Assembly: GCA_030680855.1 (NCBI GenBank)
Contig: JAUXUN010000011.1
Span: 28,349-92,348, forward strand
From: Aestuariivirga sp.
GTDB taxonomy: Bacteria; Pseudomonadota; Alphaproteobacteria; Rhizobiales; Aestuariivirgaceae
Direction: 5' to 3'
Length of the DNA: 64,000 nucleotides
A model generated the notes under the pieces. It had not been told where the DNA came from and did no database searches. It saw only the letters and a list, made by a program, of their open reading frames with translations. Made by a program: the position numbers and the translations under genes. Below, piece after piece: positions 15,295 through 24,115 of the stretch; positions within the stretch are counted from its first letter, which is position 1, and every line of letters starts with the position of its first letter.

Positions 15295-17661
15295 TTAAGG
15301 CGCCCAACGCCAGTTTCGAATTTCCGGCAGGTCTTCGCCATATTCTGCAATGTAGCGCTTGTGTTCAGCCAGCTTGCCGTGGATGTACTGCTTCATGTCG
15401 GCGGCATTTGCAACAAGCTGCGGTACGCGAGAAATAGCGTTCAGCACGAGATGAAAGCGGTCGAGATCGTTCATCACGACCTGGTCGAACGGCGTGCTTG
15501 TCGTGCCCTCTTCTTTATAGCCATGCACATGAAAATTTTGATGATTGGTGCGGCGATAGGCAAGCCGATGAATCAGCGGCGGGTAACCGTGGTAGGCGAA
15601 AATAACCGGCTTGTCGGTGGTGAAGAGCTGGTCAAAGTCCGTATCACTCAACCCATGCGCGTGTTCATGCTGGGACTGGAGTTTCATCATGTCAACGACG
15701 TTGATTACCCGGACTTTCAACTCTGGAAAATGCTTCCGCAGAAAATCGACGGCGGCCAGGGTTTCCAACGTTGGCACATCGCCGCAACAGGCCATGACGA
15801 CGTCCGGTTCGCCGCCTTTATCGCTGCTCGCCCAGTCCCAAATGCCTATTCCAGCTGAACAGTGCTGGATGGCGGCCTTCATGTTGAGCCATTGCGGCGA
15901 GGGCTGTTTGCCGGCGACTATGACATTCACATAGTTTCGGCTCCGCAAGCAATGATCGGTGACCGAGAGAAGCGTGTTGGCATCTGGCGGCAGATAGACG
16001 CGAATGACCTCGGCCTTCTTGTTCACGACGTGGTCGATGAAGCCTGGGTCCTGATGGGTGAAGCCATTGTGGTCCTGGCGCCAGACATGCGATGTCAACA
16101 GGTAGTTGAGCGAGGCGATTGGGCGGCGCCAGGGAATGCCCCTAGTTACCTTCAGCCATTTGGCGTGCTGATTGTACATCGAATCGATGATGTGAATGTA
16201 AGCCTCGTAGCACGAGAAAAAACCGTGGCGCCCGGTGAGCAGATAGCCTTCGAGCCAGCCTTCGCACTGGTGTTCGCTCAGCATTTCCATCACGCGGCCA
16301 TCGGCAGCCACGTGGTCATCCAGGGGAATGATCTCGGCGGTCGAACAACGATTGGTGACTTCGAACACGGCATTCCAGCGATTCGAGTTCGTTTCGTCGG
16401 GGCTGAACACGCGAAAGTTTTTCTGGTTGTGCTTTATTACGTCACGGATGAACTGCCCCTGAACGCGGGTGGCTTCAACGCTGACGGCCCCTGGCGTGGG
16501 TACTTCGACTGCGTAATCGGTAAAGTCAGGCAGTTGCAAGTCCTGCAGCAGGAGTCCGCCATTGGCATGTGGATTGGCGCTCATGCGGCGCTCACCTGAC
16601 GGAGCCAACCCGGCAAGTTCGGGGCGCAACTTGCCTGTATCATCGAACAATTCTTCCGGCCGGTAACTCTTCAGCCAATCCTCCAATACCTTCAAATGCC
16701 CAGGCTGATCCATTTCGCCCATCGGCACTTGATGGGAGCGAAACGTTCCCTCGGTTGGCTTGCCATCGACGTCCTTTGGGCCGGTCCAGCCCTTCGGCGA
16801 GCGCAGGATTATCATGGGCCAGCTGGGGCGCTTCCTGAATCCGGTTGCACGGGCCTCCCTTTGGATGCTTTGAATCTCCGAGACAATAACGTCAAGCGTG
16901 GCCGCCATGCGCTGGTGCATTTCCGCCGGGTCATCGCCCTCGACAAAAAACGGCTTGTAGCCGTAACCACGAAACAGTGCTTCCAGTTCTTCGTGAGGCA
17001 AGCGCGCCAGCACGGTCGGGCCTGCAATCTTGTAGCCATTCAAATGCAGGATCGGCAGCACCGCTCCGTCATGTTCCGGATTGAGGAACTTGTTGGAATG
17101 CCAACTGGTGGCGAGAGCGCCGGTTTCGGCTTCACCGTCGCCGACAACGCAGGCAACGATAAGATCGGGATTGTCGAAGGCGGCGCCGAATGCGTGCGAG
17201 AGCGAGTAGCCCAGTTCACCGCCTTCATGAATTGAACCGGGCGTTTCCGGCGCTACATGGCTTGGAATACCGCCGGGAAAGGAGAACTGCTTGAACAGGC
17301 GTTTCAGGCCGTCTTCATCTTGTGTAATGTGGGGATAGACTTCGCTGTAAGTTCGTTCCAGGTAAGCATTGGCAACGAGGCCCGGGCCGCCGTGGCCGGG
17401 ACCTGTGATGTTGATGACATTCAGGCTATAATTTTTGATAACCCGGTTCAAGTGGACGTAGATGAAGTTAAGGCCCGGCGTTGTTCCCCAATGCCCAAGC
17501 AGGCGCGGCTTTATATGCGCCAGCGAAAGGGGCACTTTTAGCAGTGGATTGTCGTAAAGATATATCTGCCCAACCGAAAGGTAATTGGCCGCCCGCCAAT
17601 AGGCATCAAGCGCTTTCAGCGATGCGGGGCTGAGGACATTTGAGGATGCAATCGTGTTCAT
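15295..17661 (-). CDS. xfp: Xylulose-5-phosphate/fructose-6-phosphate phosphoketolase
   Basis: Thiamine diphosphate enzyme that cleaves xylulose 5-phosphate (and often fructose 6-phosphate) with phosphate to acetyl phosphate plus a sugar phosphate. It has 788 residues, the family norm. Signatures are [11 protein letters not shown] (85-95), [17 protein letters not shown] (145-161), GDGEAETG (174-181, cofactor loop) and, in the second half, [19 protein letters not shown] start at [12 protein letters not shown]; the frame reaches 17772 through a TTG that lies in the FNR box, and no ribosome site supports it. It follows the bd oxidase genes on the same strand after a 117-base gap holding that box, so it probably has its own low-oxygen promoter. 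It offers acetyl phosphate without NADH formation. Confidence 0.95.
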   Translation of the reverse strand: MNTIASSNVLSPASLKALDAYWRAANYLSVGQIYLYDNPLLKVPLSLAHIKPRLLGHWGTTPGLNFIYVHLNRVIKNYSLNVINITGPGHGGPGLVANAYLERTYSEVYPHITQDEDGLKRLFKQFSFPGGIPSHVAPETPGSIHEGGELGYSLSHAFGAAFDNPDLIVACVVGDGEAETGALATSWHSNKFLNPEHDGAVLPILHLNGYKIAGPTVLARLPHEELEALFRGYGYKPFFVEGDDPAEMHQRMAATLDVIVSEIQSIQREARATGFRKRPSWPMIILRSPKGWTGPKDVDGKPTEGTFRSHQVPMGEMDQPGHLKVLEDWLKSYRPEELFDDTGKLRPELAGLAPSGERRMSANPHANGGLLLQDLQLPDFTDYAVEVPTPGAVSVEATRVQGQFIRDVIKHNQKNFRVFSPDETNSNRWNAVFEVTNRCSTAEIIPLDDHVAADGRVMEMLSEHQCEGWLEGYLLTGRHGFFSCYEAYIHIIDSMYNQHAKWLKVTRGIPWRRPIASLNYLLTSHVWRQDHNGFTHQDPGFIDHVVNKKAEVIRVYLPPDANTLLSVTDHCLRSRNYVNVIVAGKQPSPQWLNMKAAIQHCSAGIGIWDWASSDKGGEPDVVMACCGDVPTLETLAAVDFLRKHFPELKVRVINVVDMMKLQSQHEHAHGLSDTDFDQLFTTDKPVIFAYHGYPPLIHRLAYRRTNHQNFHVHGYKEEGTTSTPFDQVVMNDLDRFHLVLNAISRVPQLVANAADMKQYIHGKLAEHKRYIAEYGEDLPEIRNWRWAP

Positions 17662-17758
17662 CGCTTGAGTCGAATGATCCTTGTTGCCGGATGAGCAGAT
17701 ATTAACGGCTGGAATTGAAACGGGTTCCCCTACTGAGCATGAATTGTGAAGCGGGGTA

Positions 17759-17772
17759 TTGATTTTGATCAA
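17759..17772. promoter_or_regulatory. FNR/FixK-type binding site
   Basis: TTGAT-TTTG-ATCAA is a perfect match to the TTGAT-N4-ATCAA consensus of FNR, Anr and FixK regulators. It lies about 100 bases upstream of the phosphoketolase start and just after the end of the bd oxidase operon, so phosphoketolase is the likely target. Confidence 0.75.
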
Positions 17773-17778
17773 TCCAGA

Positions 17779-17874
17779 TCAGCCAATGGCCAGTTTGATC
17801 AAATAGCCTACGGAAGCCACCACCAGCACACCGGCCAGCCACAGCCCTGCGAACCACAATAGCCTGCGGCCCAT
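17779..17874 (-). CDS. DUF2474/CydX-like bd oxidase accessory peptide
   Basis: A 31-residue single-helix membrane peptide: MGRRLLWFAGLWLAGVLVVASVGYLIKLAIG. Its position directly after cydB, with a one-base stop/start overlap (TGATG), and its basic N-terminus plus tryptophan-rich helix match the small subunits that stabilise bd oxidases; in CioAB-type operons this is the DUF2474 family. It is too short for routine gene calling. Assignment rests on context and pattern. Confidence 0.8.
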   Translation of the reverse strand: MGRRLLWFAGLWLAGVLVVASVGYLIKLAIG

Positions 17875-18881
17875 CAATGATAGCCTTCGTGCGGATCGAC
17901 CTTGCCGCGGAAAACCCAGTAGGAATAGGCGGTGTAGGCGAGGATCAGCGGCACCAGGACAAGGGCGCCGACGAGCAGGAAGCCCAGGCTCTTGTCAGGT
18001 GCGGCCGCATCCCAGATCGAAAGCGCGGGCGGAACGATATAGGGATAGAAGCTAATGCCCAGCCCTGCGAAGCACAGGACGAAGAGGCCGAGAGACGAGA
18101 AAAAAGGGCGGTAATCGCTTCTGTCGCGCAAGCCGGTGTAGAGGCCAAAGATGCAGACCAGAACCAGCAGGGGCACAATGGCGCTGAAGAGCATGGCGGG
18201 CCAGGCAAACCAGCGGGCGAAGTAGATCGGTTCCAGAAACGGCGTCCACAGGCTTACGGCGCCGATGAGGACAATGGTGGCAGCACCGGTGACCCAGGCC
18301 TGCTTGCGTGATGTTTCCTGCAGTTCGCCTTCGGTTTTCATCACCAGCCAGGTGGCCCCAAGGAGGGCATAGCCCATGACCAACGCAACACCCGTGAGCA
18401 AGGTGAAGGGCGAGACCCAATCCCACCAACCGCCGGCATAGGCGCGGTTGACCACGGGAATGCCCTGCACCAGAGCGCCAAGGGCCATGCCTTGGGCGAA
18501 CGTGGCGATGAGGGAGCCGCCGCTGAAGGCCCAATCCCAGAGGAACTGGCCGCGCTTGGTGCGCCAGCGAAATTCGAAGGCAACGCCGCGCAGGACAAGT
18601 GCAAGCAGCATGGCGATGAGGGGGGCATAGAGGGCGGGCATTATCAAGGCATAGGCCAGCGGGAACACGGCCAACAGGCCACCGCCACCCAGCACCAGCC
18701 AGGTTTCATTGCCATCCCAGACGGGGGCAACGGAATTCATCATCACGTCACGGTCATGGCTTTTCTTCGCAAGTGGAAACAGAATGCCGACGCCGAGATC
18801 AAAACCATCGAGCACTACGTAGGCCAGAACCGCGAAGGCGATAAGGCCGGCCCAGATGAATGGAAGGTCAACTGTCATCAT
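17874..18881 (-). CDS. cydB: Cytochrome bd-type quinol oxidase subunit II
   Basis: Membrane subunit of the bd/CIO terminal oxidase, which reduces oxygen with quinol and tolerates low oxygen and cyanide. It has 335 residues and about eight or nine helices. The conserved N-terminal stretch is complete (VVLDGFDLGVGILFP, then MMNSVAPVWDGNETWLVLGGGGLLAVFP). It starts six bases after cydA ends, with AGGAACAC upstream, and its stop overlaps the accessory peptide start. The gene is part of the cydA-cydB-peptide unit. Confidence 0.96.
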   Translation of the reverse strand: MMTVDLPFIWAGLIAFAVLAYVVLDGFDLGVGILFPLAKKSHDRDVMMNSVAPVWDGNETWLVLGGGGLLAVFPLAYALIMPALYAPLIAMLLALVLRGVAFEFRWRTKRGQFLWDWAFSGGSLIATFAQGMALGALVQGIPVVNRAYAGGWWDWVSPFTLLTGVALVMGYALLGATWLVMKTEGELQETSRKQAWVTGAATIVLIGAVSLWTPFLEPIYFARWFAWPAMLFSAIVPLLVLVCIFGLYTGLRDRSDYRPFFSSLGLFVLCFAGLGISFYPYIVPPALSIWDAAAPDKSLGFLLVGALVLVPLILAYTAYSYWVFRGKVDPHEGYH

Positions 18882-18887
18882 GTGTTC

Positions 18888-20285
18888 CTATCCGCCCGCT
18901 TTGAGGGCGGGACCGGGATTGATGCCGGCGGCGTGACTTGGGCCATGTTCGGTTTCCGGGTCAACTCTGTCCGGAGATTTTCCGCAGAGCCGGAGAATGT
19001 AGAAGGTCCCTGCCCCGAAGACGAAGAAATAGACAATGATGAAAGCCACCAGCGACGTGGCAACGGCGGGGGCGGCAATGGGCGAGGCTGACTCCGCCGT
19101 GGTGAGGAGGCCGTAGACGGTGTAGGGCTGGCGGCCCACTTCGGTTGTGACCCAGCCGGCCAGCACCGCCACTAAGCCTGACGGCGCCATGAACAGTGCC
19201 GCCCAATGCAGCCAGCGGTCTTCATAGAGCCGGTTCTTTTTCAGTCGCCTGAGCAAGCTCCACAAGCCTATGCCCAGCATGGCAAAGCCAATGCCCACCA
19301 TGAGCCGGAAAGACCAGAAGACGATTTCGGCAGGCGGGCGCTGATCCTTGGGGAAGGCTTTGAGGCCTTTGACTTCGCCATCGGCGTGGTGAGTTAAAAT
19401 CAGCGAGCCCAGTTTCGGAATGGCGAGCTGGTAGCGGGTAATCTCCGCTTCATCGTCAGGCACGCCAATGAGAATGAGCGGCGCGCCCACTTGGGTTTCG
19501 TAGTGGCCTTCCATGGCGGCGACTTTGGCAGGCTGGTATTCAAGAGTGTTGAGGCCGTGCAGGTCACCGGCGAAAATCTGGATGGGAGCCACGAGGGCCG
19601 CCATCCACATGGCCATGGAAAACATCACGCGGGCGCCGTGCGACGCCGTGTCTTTCAACAAGTGCCAGGCGCCAATGCCGCCCACCACAAAAGCTGTCGT
19701 CAAATAGGCGGCAAGAACCATGTGCACAAAGCGGTAGGGAAAGGAGGGATTGAAAATCACGGCCCACCAATCTTCCGGCACGAATTGCCCGGCGGCGTTG
19801 ATGGAATAGCCTGCCGGTGTTTGCATCCAGCTGTTCACAGACAGAATCCAGGTGGCGGAGATGAGCGTTCCGGCGGCAACCATCAGGGTGGCGAAATAAT
19901 GCAAGCCGGGACCCACGCGCTTTTCGCCAAAGAGCATGACGCCGAGAAAACCCGCTTCGAGGAAAAAGGCGGAGAGAACTTCATATCCCATCAATGGGCC
20001 GATCACCGGCCCTGCCTTATCGGAAAAGACGCTCCAGTTGGTGCCGAACTGGTAGGCCATGACGATGCCGGAGACAACGCCCATGCCGAAAGCCACGGCG
20101 AATATCTTTTTCCAGAAGTTGAAGAGGTCGCGGTAAACCTGTTCCTTCCTCCACAGCCACAGGCCCTCGAGAACAGCGAGATAGCTGGCAAGCCCGATGG
20201 AGAAGGCGGGGAAGATGATGTGGAAAGACACGGTGAACGCGAATTGCATCCGGGCAAGAGTCAGCGCATCGAGATCAAAAAGCAT
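18888..20285 (-). CDS. cydA: Cytochrome bd-type quinol oxidase subunit I (CioA-like)
   Basis: Haem-bearing subunit of the terminal oxidase, 465 residues. The N-terminal haem ligand is H22 in FTVSFHIIFPAFSIG, and further conserved blocks are RFVHMVLAAY, QIFAGDLHG and GWVTTEVGRQPYTVYG. The periplasmic Q-loop is short, and GRQPY replaces the GRQPW of E. coli CydA; both fit the cyanide-insensitive CioA type. Only 29 bases separate it from the mfd stop upstream on the same strand, so its promoter must lie within mfd or it is read through from there. No cydDC assembly genes are nearby. Confidence 0.95.
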   Translation of the reverse strand: MLFDLDALTLARMQFAFTVSFHIIFPAFSIGLASYLAVLEGLWLWRKEQVYRDLFNFWKKIFAVAFGMGVVSGIVMAYQFGTNWSVFSDKAGPVIGPLMGYEVLSAFFLEAGFLGVMLFGEKRVGPGLHYFATLMVAAGTLISATWILSVNSWMQTPAGYSINAAGQFVPEDWWAVIFNPSFPYRFVHMVLAAYLTTAFVVGGIGAWHLLKDTASHGARVMFSMAMWMAALVAPIQIFAGDLHGLNTLEYQPAKVAAMEGHYETQVGAPLILIGVPDDEAEITRYQLAIPKLGSLILTHHADGEVKGLKAFPKDQRPPAEIVFWSFRLMVGIGFAMLGIGLWSLLRRLKKNRLYEDRWLHWAALFMAPSGLVAVLAGWVTTEVGRQPYTVYGLLTTAESASPIAAPAVATSLVAFIIVYFFVFGAGTFYILRLCGKSPDRVDPETEHGPSHAAGINPGPALKAGG

Positions 20286-20314
20286 TCAGCACCTCAGCGC
20301 GCGACTATAGCCGA

Positions 20315-23300
20315 TCAGGCAGCCAGCTTCACCAGATTCTGCATGATCTGGCGGGTGCCTTTCAGGCGCTCTTCGGGCATCTTCCAGGTGCGCAGGATGA
20401 CCAGCTTCATGTCGGGCCTGAGTTTGGCGAGTGTCCCCTGCCCGGCGATCCATTGCACAAGTGCGGCGGGATTGGGGAAGGTATCCTTGCGGAAGCCCAG
20501 CACCACGCCTTTTGGGCCAGCGTCAACATTCGACACGTTGGCGGCGCGGCAGAGGAGTTTGATGGAGACCACCTCAATGAGATGCTGCACTTCCTCGGGC
20601 AGTCGGCCGAAGCGGTCATGCAGTTCGGCGCCGAAGGCTTCGAGATCCGATTGCTCGTGCAGATCGGCAAGCCGGCGATAGAGGCCGAGGCGCACCTGCA
20701 GGTCGGAGACAAATTTTTCCGGAATGAGCACCGAGGTTCCGACGTTGATTTGCGGCGACCAGGTGCCTTCGGCCTCTTCCATCTCGCCGCCGGAGCGCAT
20801 CTTGATGACGGCCTCTTCCAGCATGGTTTGATAGAGCTCGTAGCCCACTTCCTTGATATTGCCGGACTGCTCCTCCCCCAGAAGATTGCCGGAGCCGCGG
20901 ATATCGAGGTCGTGGCTGGCCAGCGTGAAGCCCGCGCCGAGAGAGTCGAGGGATTGCAGGACCTTCAAGCGGCGGTCGGCGGCTTCGGTCAACACACGAT
21001 TTGGCGGGGTGGTGAATAGGGAATAAGCGCGGTGCTTGGAACGGCCGACGCGGCCCCGCAACTGGTAGAGCTGGGCGAGGCCGAACATATCGGCGCGGTG
21101 GACGATGAGGGTATTGGCGGTGGGAATGTCGAGGCCCGATTCCACGATTGTTGTGGAGAGCAGCACATCGAATTTCCGGTCATAGAAACCGGACATGATG
21201 TCTTCAAGCTCGGTGGGCGCCATGCGGCCATGGGCGGTGCGGAATTTTATCTCGGGGATGTTCTCGCGCAGGAACTCGCCTATTTCGGTGAGATCGGTGA
21301 TGCGCGGGACGACATAGAAGCTCTGGCCGCCACGGAAATGTTCGCGCAACAAGGATTCCCGGATGATGACTGGATCAAAGGGCGAGATATAGGTGCGCAC
21401 CGCGAGGCGGTCCAAGGGCGGCGTGGTAATCAATGAAAGTTCGCGCACGCCGGAGAGCGCCAATTGCAGGGTGCGGGGAATGGGCGTGGCGGTCAGTGTC
21501 AACACATGCACATTGGCGCGGAGTTCCTTCAGGCGCTCCTTGTGTTTCACGCCGAAGTGCTGTTCTTCATCGATGATCAAGAGGCCGAGATCGCGGAACT
21601 TGATGCTGGCGGTGAGCAATGCGTGAGTGCCAATGACGATATCAATATCGCCGGCCTCAAGTCCTGCCTTCACGGCATCAATCTCTTTTCGACCAACCAG
21701 CCGTGAGGCCTGGGCCAGGCGCAGCGGCAGGCCCTTGAAGCGCTCACTGAAGGTGGCATAGTGCTGGCGCGCCAGCAGGGTTGTGGGCACCACGACGGCC
21801 ACCTGCTTGCCATTCATGGCGGCGATGAAGGCGGTGCGGAGCGCCACCTCGGTTTTGCCGAAGCCGACGTCGCCGCAGATGAGGCGATCCATGGGGCGGC
21901 CCTTTTGCAGATCGTTGAGTACGGCTTCGATTGCGGTCAACTGGTCTTCGGTTTCCTCGTAGGGGAAGCGGGCGCAGAATTCATCGAAGGCGCCATCTGG
22001 CGGGGGCAGAATGTCTCCGGCCTTGAGTTCGCGGGCGGCCGCCGTCTTGATCAAATCCTCGGCGATTTCACGGATGCGTTCCTTGAGGCGGGCTTTCTTG
22101 GCCTGCCAGGCGCCGCCGCCCAGCCTATCGAGCTGGGTGCCGCTGTCTTCGGCGCCGTAGCGGGTCAGCAGTTCGATGTTTTCAACGGGCAGGAAAAGCC
22201 GGTCATTGCCGGCATAGATCAACAGCAGGCAATCATGGGGCGCGCCCTGCACTTCGATGGTTTTCAGGCCTTCGAAGCGGCCAATGCCATGATCGACATG
22301 GACCACAAGGTCGCCTGCCGAGAGCGAAGAAAGCTCCGAGAGGAAATCCGCTGCTTTGCGGTTCTTGCGGGCCTTGCGGATCAGGCGGTCGCCGAGGATA
22401 TCCTGTTCGGCAATGACGGCGAGGCCATTAGTTTCAAAACCTTCCTCAAGGCCCAGCACGACAAGGCTGACGATGGATTTGTCGCGTGTGCCGGCATCAG
22501 CCCAGGTGGTGGCGCTGGCCAGCGGCGCTAATTCGTGGTCTTTCAAAATGGTATGCAGGCGCTCTTGGGAGCCTTCAGTCCAACTGGCGATCAGCACGCG
22601 CTTGCCGGACTTCCGCAGGTCTTCGGTGTGGAGTCTTATCGCGTCATAAATGCTTGAGCCGGTCTGGGTGCGCTCGGCGGCAAAGCTGCGGCCGCGCTTG
22701 CCGCCAAATGAAAGGCTGGCGGAGTCAGGGCTTTCAAAGGCGGACAAGGCGATGTTGGTGCGATCGGCGAGAAGCTGTTTCCATTCAGCTTCGCCGATGT
22801 AGAGCCTTTCGCTGCCCAGGGGCTTGTAGGGGGCAGCGCCGAAGGAGCCCTTCTCGCGGGCCTCGCGCCTTGCATCGTAGAATTCGGCGACCTGTTCGTG
22901 ACGGGCGAGCATGGACTCGTCGGCGGCATGGTCGAGGGAAATGGGCGAGCCCGGCAGATAATCCAGCAGGGTTTCGAGATGATCATGAAACAAGGGCAGC
23001 CAATGCTCCATGCCTTGATAGCGTCGGCTATTGGTCACTGATTCATAGAGCGGGTCATTCAGGTCGAGGCCGCCAAAGGCCGCGGCATAGCCGGTGCGGA
23101 AGCGGCCAATGGCTTCCGGTGACAGCAGAACCTCATTGGCGAGATTGAGAGTCAGATTTCGGAGCGTCACATTGGAGCGCTGGGTCTGGGCATCGAATTC
23201 GCGGATTGATTCCAGCTTGTCACCAAAGAAATCGAGGCGCACCGGATTTTCCGATCCGGGCGGAAAGATATCGATGATTCCGCCGCGCACGGCAAAGTCG

Positions 23301-23791
23301 CCGGGATCAACCACGGTGCCGACGCGCGAGAAGCCATTGCCCGCGAGGAAAGCCTGCAGCGTATCGCTCTTCACGAAGTTTCCGGGTGCTGCCGAAAAGG
23401 ACGATTTGGCGATGGTCTCACGAGGCACGACGCGCTGGAGGGCGGCATTTACCGTTGCCAGCACCAGGCGGGGCTTTCCGGTGGGCCGGTTCAATTGAGT
23501 GAGTGTCGATAGCCTGCGCGCCAAGCTATCGGCGGAGGGCGATACACGGTCATAGGGCAGGCAATCCCAGGCCGGGAAACGCAGGACTTCCAGATCGGGT
23601 GCGAAATAGGCGATCTGTTCAGCAAGGGTGGACAGCCGTTGGTCATCCACGCAGATATGGAGCAGCGGCACATCGGCCATGTGCATGGCCAGCTGCGGCA
23701 GTAGCATTGCATCAAGGCCCTGCGGAACCCCGGACAGCAGGATGCGGCCGGAAACCTTCAGGCGTGGCGCTAGTTTTGAAAGATCAATCAT
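20315..23791 (-). CDS. mfd: Transcription-repair coupling factor
   Basis: ATP-dependent translocase that removes stalled RNA polymerase at lesions and recruits UvrA. It has 1158 residues, the expected full length. The UvrB-homology region is at the N-terminus (FPAWDCLPYDRVSP), the RNA polymerase interaction domain is around GDLVVHVDHGIGRFEGL, and the RecG-like motor has Walker A GDVGFGKTEVA and Walker B IIDEEQHFGVKH, followed by QLRGRVGRS. The C-terminal D7 domain is present. Its ATG overlaps the sdhE stop by four bases, an arrangement common in alphaproteobacteria. Confidence 0.97.
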   Translation of the reverse strand: MIDLSKLAPRLKVSGRILLSGVPQGLDAMLLPQLAMHMADVPLLHICVDDQRLSTLAEQIAYFAPDLEVLRFPAWDCLPYDRVSPSADSLARRLSTLTQLNRPTGKPRLVLATVNAALQRVVPRETIAKSSFSAAPGNFVKSDTLQAFLAGNGFSRVGTVVDPGDFAVRGGIIDIFPPGSENPVRLDFFGDKLESIREFDAQTQRSNVTLRNLTLNLANEVLLSPEAIGRFRTGYAAAFGGLDLNDPLYESVTNSRRYQGMEHWLPLFHDHLETLLDYLPGSPISLDHAADESMLARHEQVAEFYDARREAREKGSFGAAPYKPLGSERLYIGEAEWKQLLADRTNIALSAFESPDSASLSFGGKRGRSFAAERTQTGSSIYDAIRLHTEDLRKSGKRVLIASWTEGSQERLHTILKDHELAPLASATTWADAGTRDKSIVSLVVLGLEEGFETNGLAVIAEQDILGDRLIRKARKNRKAADFLSELSSLSAGDLVVHVDHGIGRFEGLKTIEVQGAPHDCLLLIYAGNDRLFLPVENIELLTRYGAEDSGTQLDRLGGGAWQAKKARLKERIREIAEDLIKTAAARELKAGDILPPPDGAFDEFCARFPYEETEDQLTAIEAVLNDLQKGRPMDRLICGDVGFGKTEVALRTAFIAAMNGKQVAVVVPTTLLARQHYATFSERFKGLPLRLAQASRLVGRKEIDAVKAGLEAGDIDIVIGTHALLTASIKFRDLGLLIIDEEQHFGVKHKERLKELRANVHVLTLTATPIPRTLQLALSGVRELSLITTPPLDRLAVRTYISPFDPVIIRESLLREHFRGGQSFYVVPRITDLTEIGEFLRENIPEIKFRTAHGRMAPTELEDIMSGFYDRKFDVLLSTTIVESGLDIPTANTLIVHRADMFGLAQLYQLRGRVGRSKHRAYSLFTTPPNRVLTEAADRRLKVLQSLDSLGAGFTLASHDLDIRGSGNLLGEEQSGNIKEVGYELYQTMLEEAVIKMRSGGEMEEAEGTWSPQINVGTSVLIPEKFVSDLQVRLGLYRRLADLHEQSDLEAFGAELHDRFGRLPEEVQHLIEVVSIKLLCRAANVSNVDAGPKGVVLGFRKDTFPNPAALVQWIAGQGTLAKLRPDMKLVILRTWKMPEERLKGTRQIMQNLVKLAA

Positions 23792-24054
23792 GGGCGGAAC
23801 TTGAGGAGTTCTGGCAGCAGCGTATTGGTGAGCGTTGCAGGCATGGGAGCTTCGCCGGTGATCCAGGAGAGAAGCTCCTGATCGGGCAAATCAATGATGT
23901 CTTCAAAGGCGCTCAATTCGCTTTGGGTCATGGTTGGCAGGCGGGCTTTGGCAAAACCGCCCATCAGCAGGTCCATTTCCCTGATGCCACGGTGGCTGCT
24001 GCGCCACAGAAGACGCTTCCGGCGCAATTCAATGGGCTCAGCTGGGTATGTCAT
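23788..24054 (-). CDS. sdhE: Succinate dehydrogenase assembly factor 2 (SdhE)
   Basis: Small cytosolic protein that promotes covalent FAD attachment to SdhA. It has 88 residues. The RGxxE motif is at 22-26 (RGIRE) inside RRKRLLWRSSHRGIREMDLLMGGFA, and the F-D--D-E L-W--G helix follows. The longer frame to 24237 lacks any family similarity in the added part, so I start at MTYPAEPIEL. It ends in an ATGA overlap with mfd and is divergent from recG 61 bases away. Confidence 0.93.
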   Translation of the reverse strand: MTYPAEPIELRRKRLLWRSSHRGIREMDLLMGGFAKARLPTMTQSELSAFEDIIDLPDQELLSWITGEAPMPATLTNTLLPELLKFRP

Positions 24055-24115
24055 TGCTGCCTGATTAGCCGCTTCCCTACTTGCGCTGCAACACCTTACC
24101 CAACAAAATGGCGCC

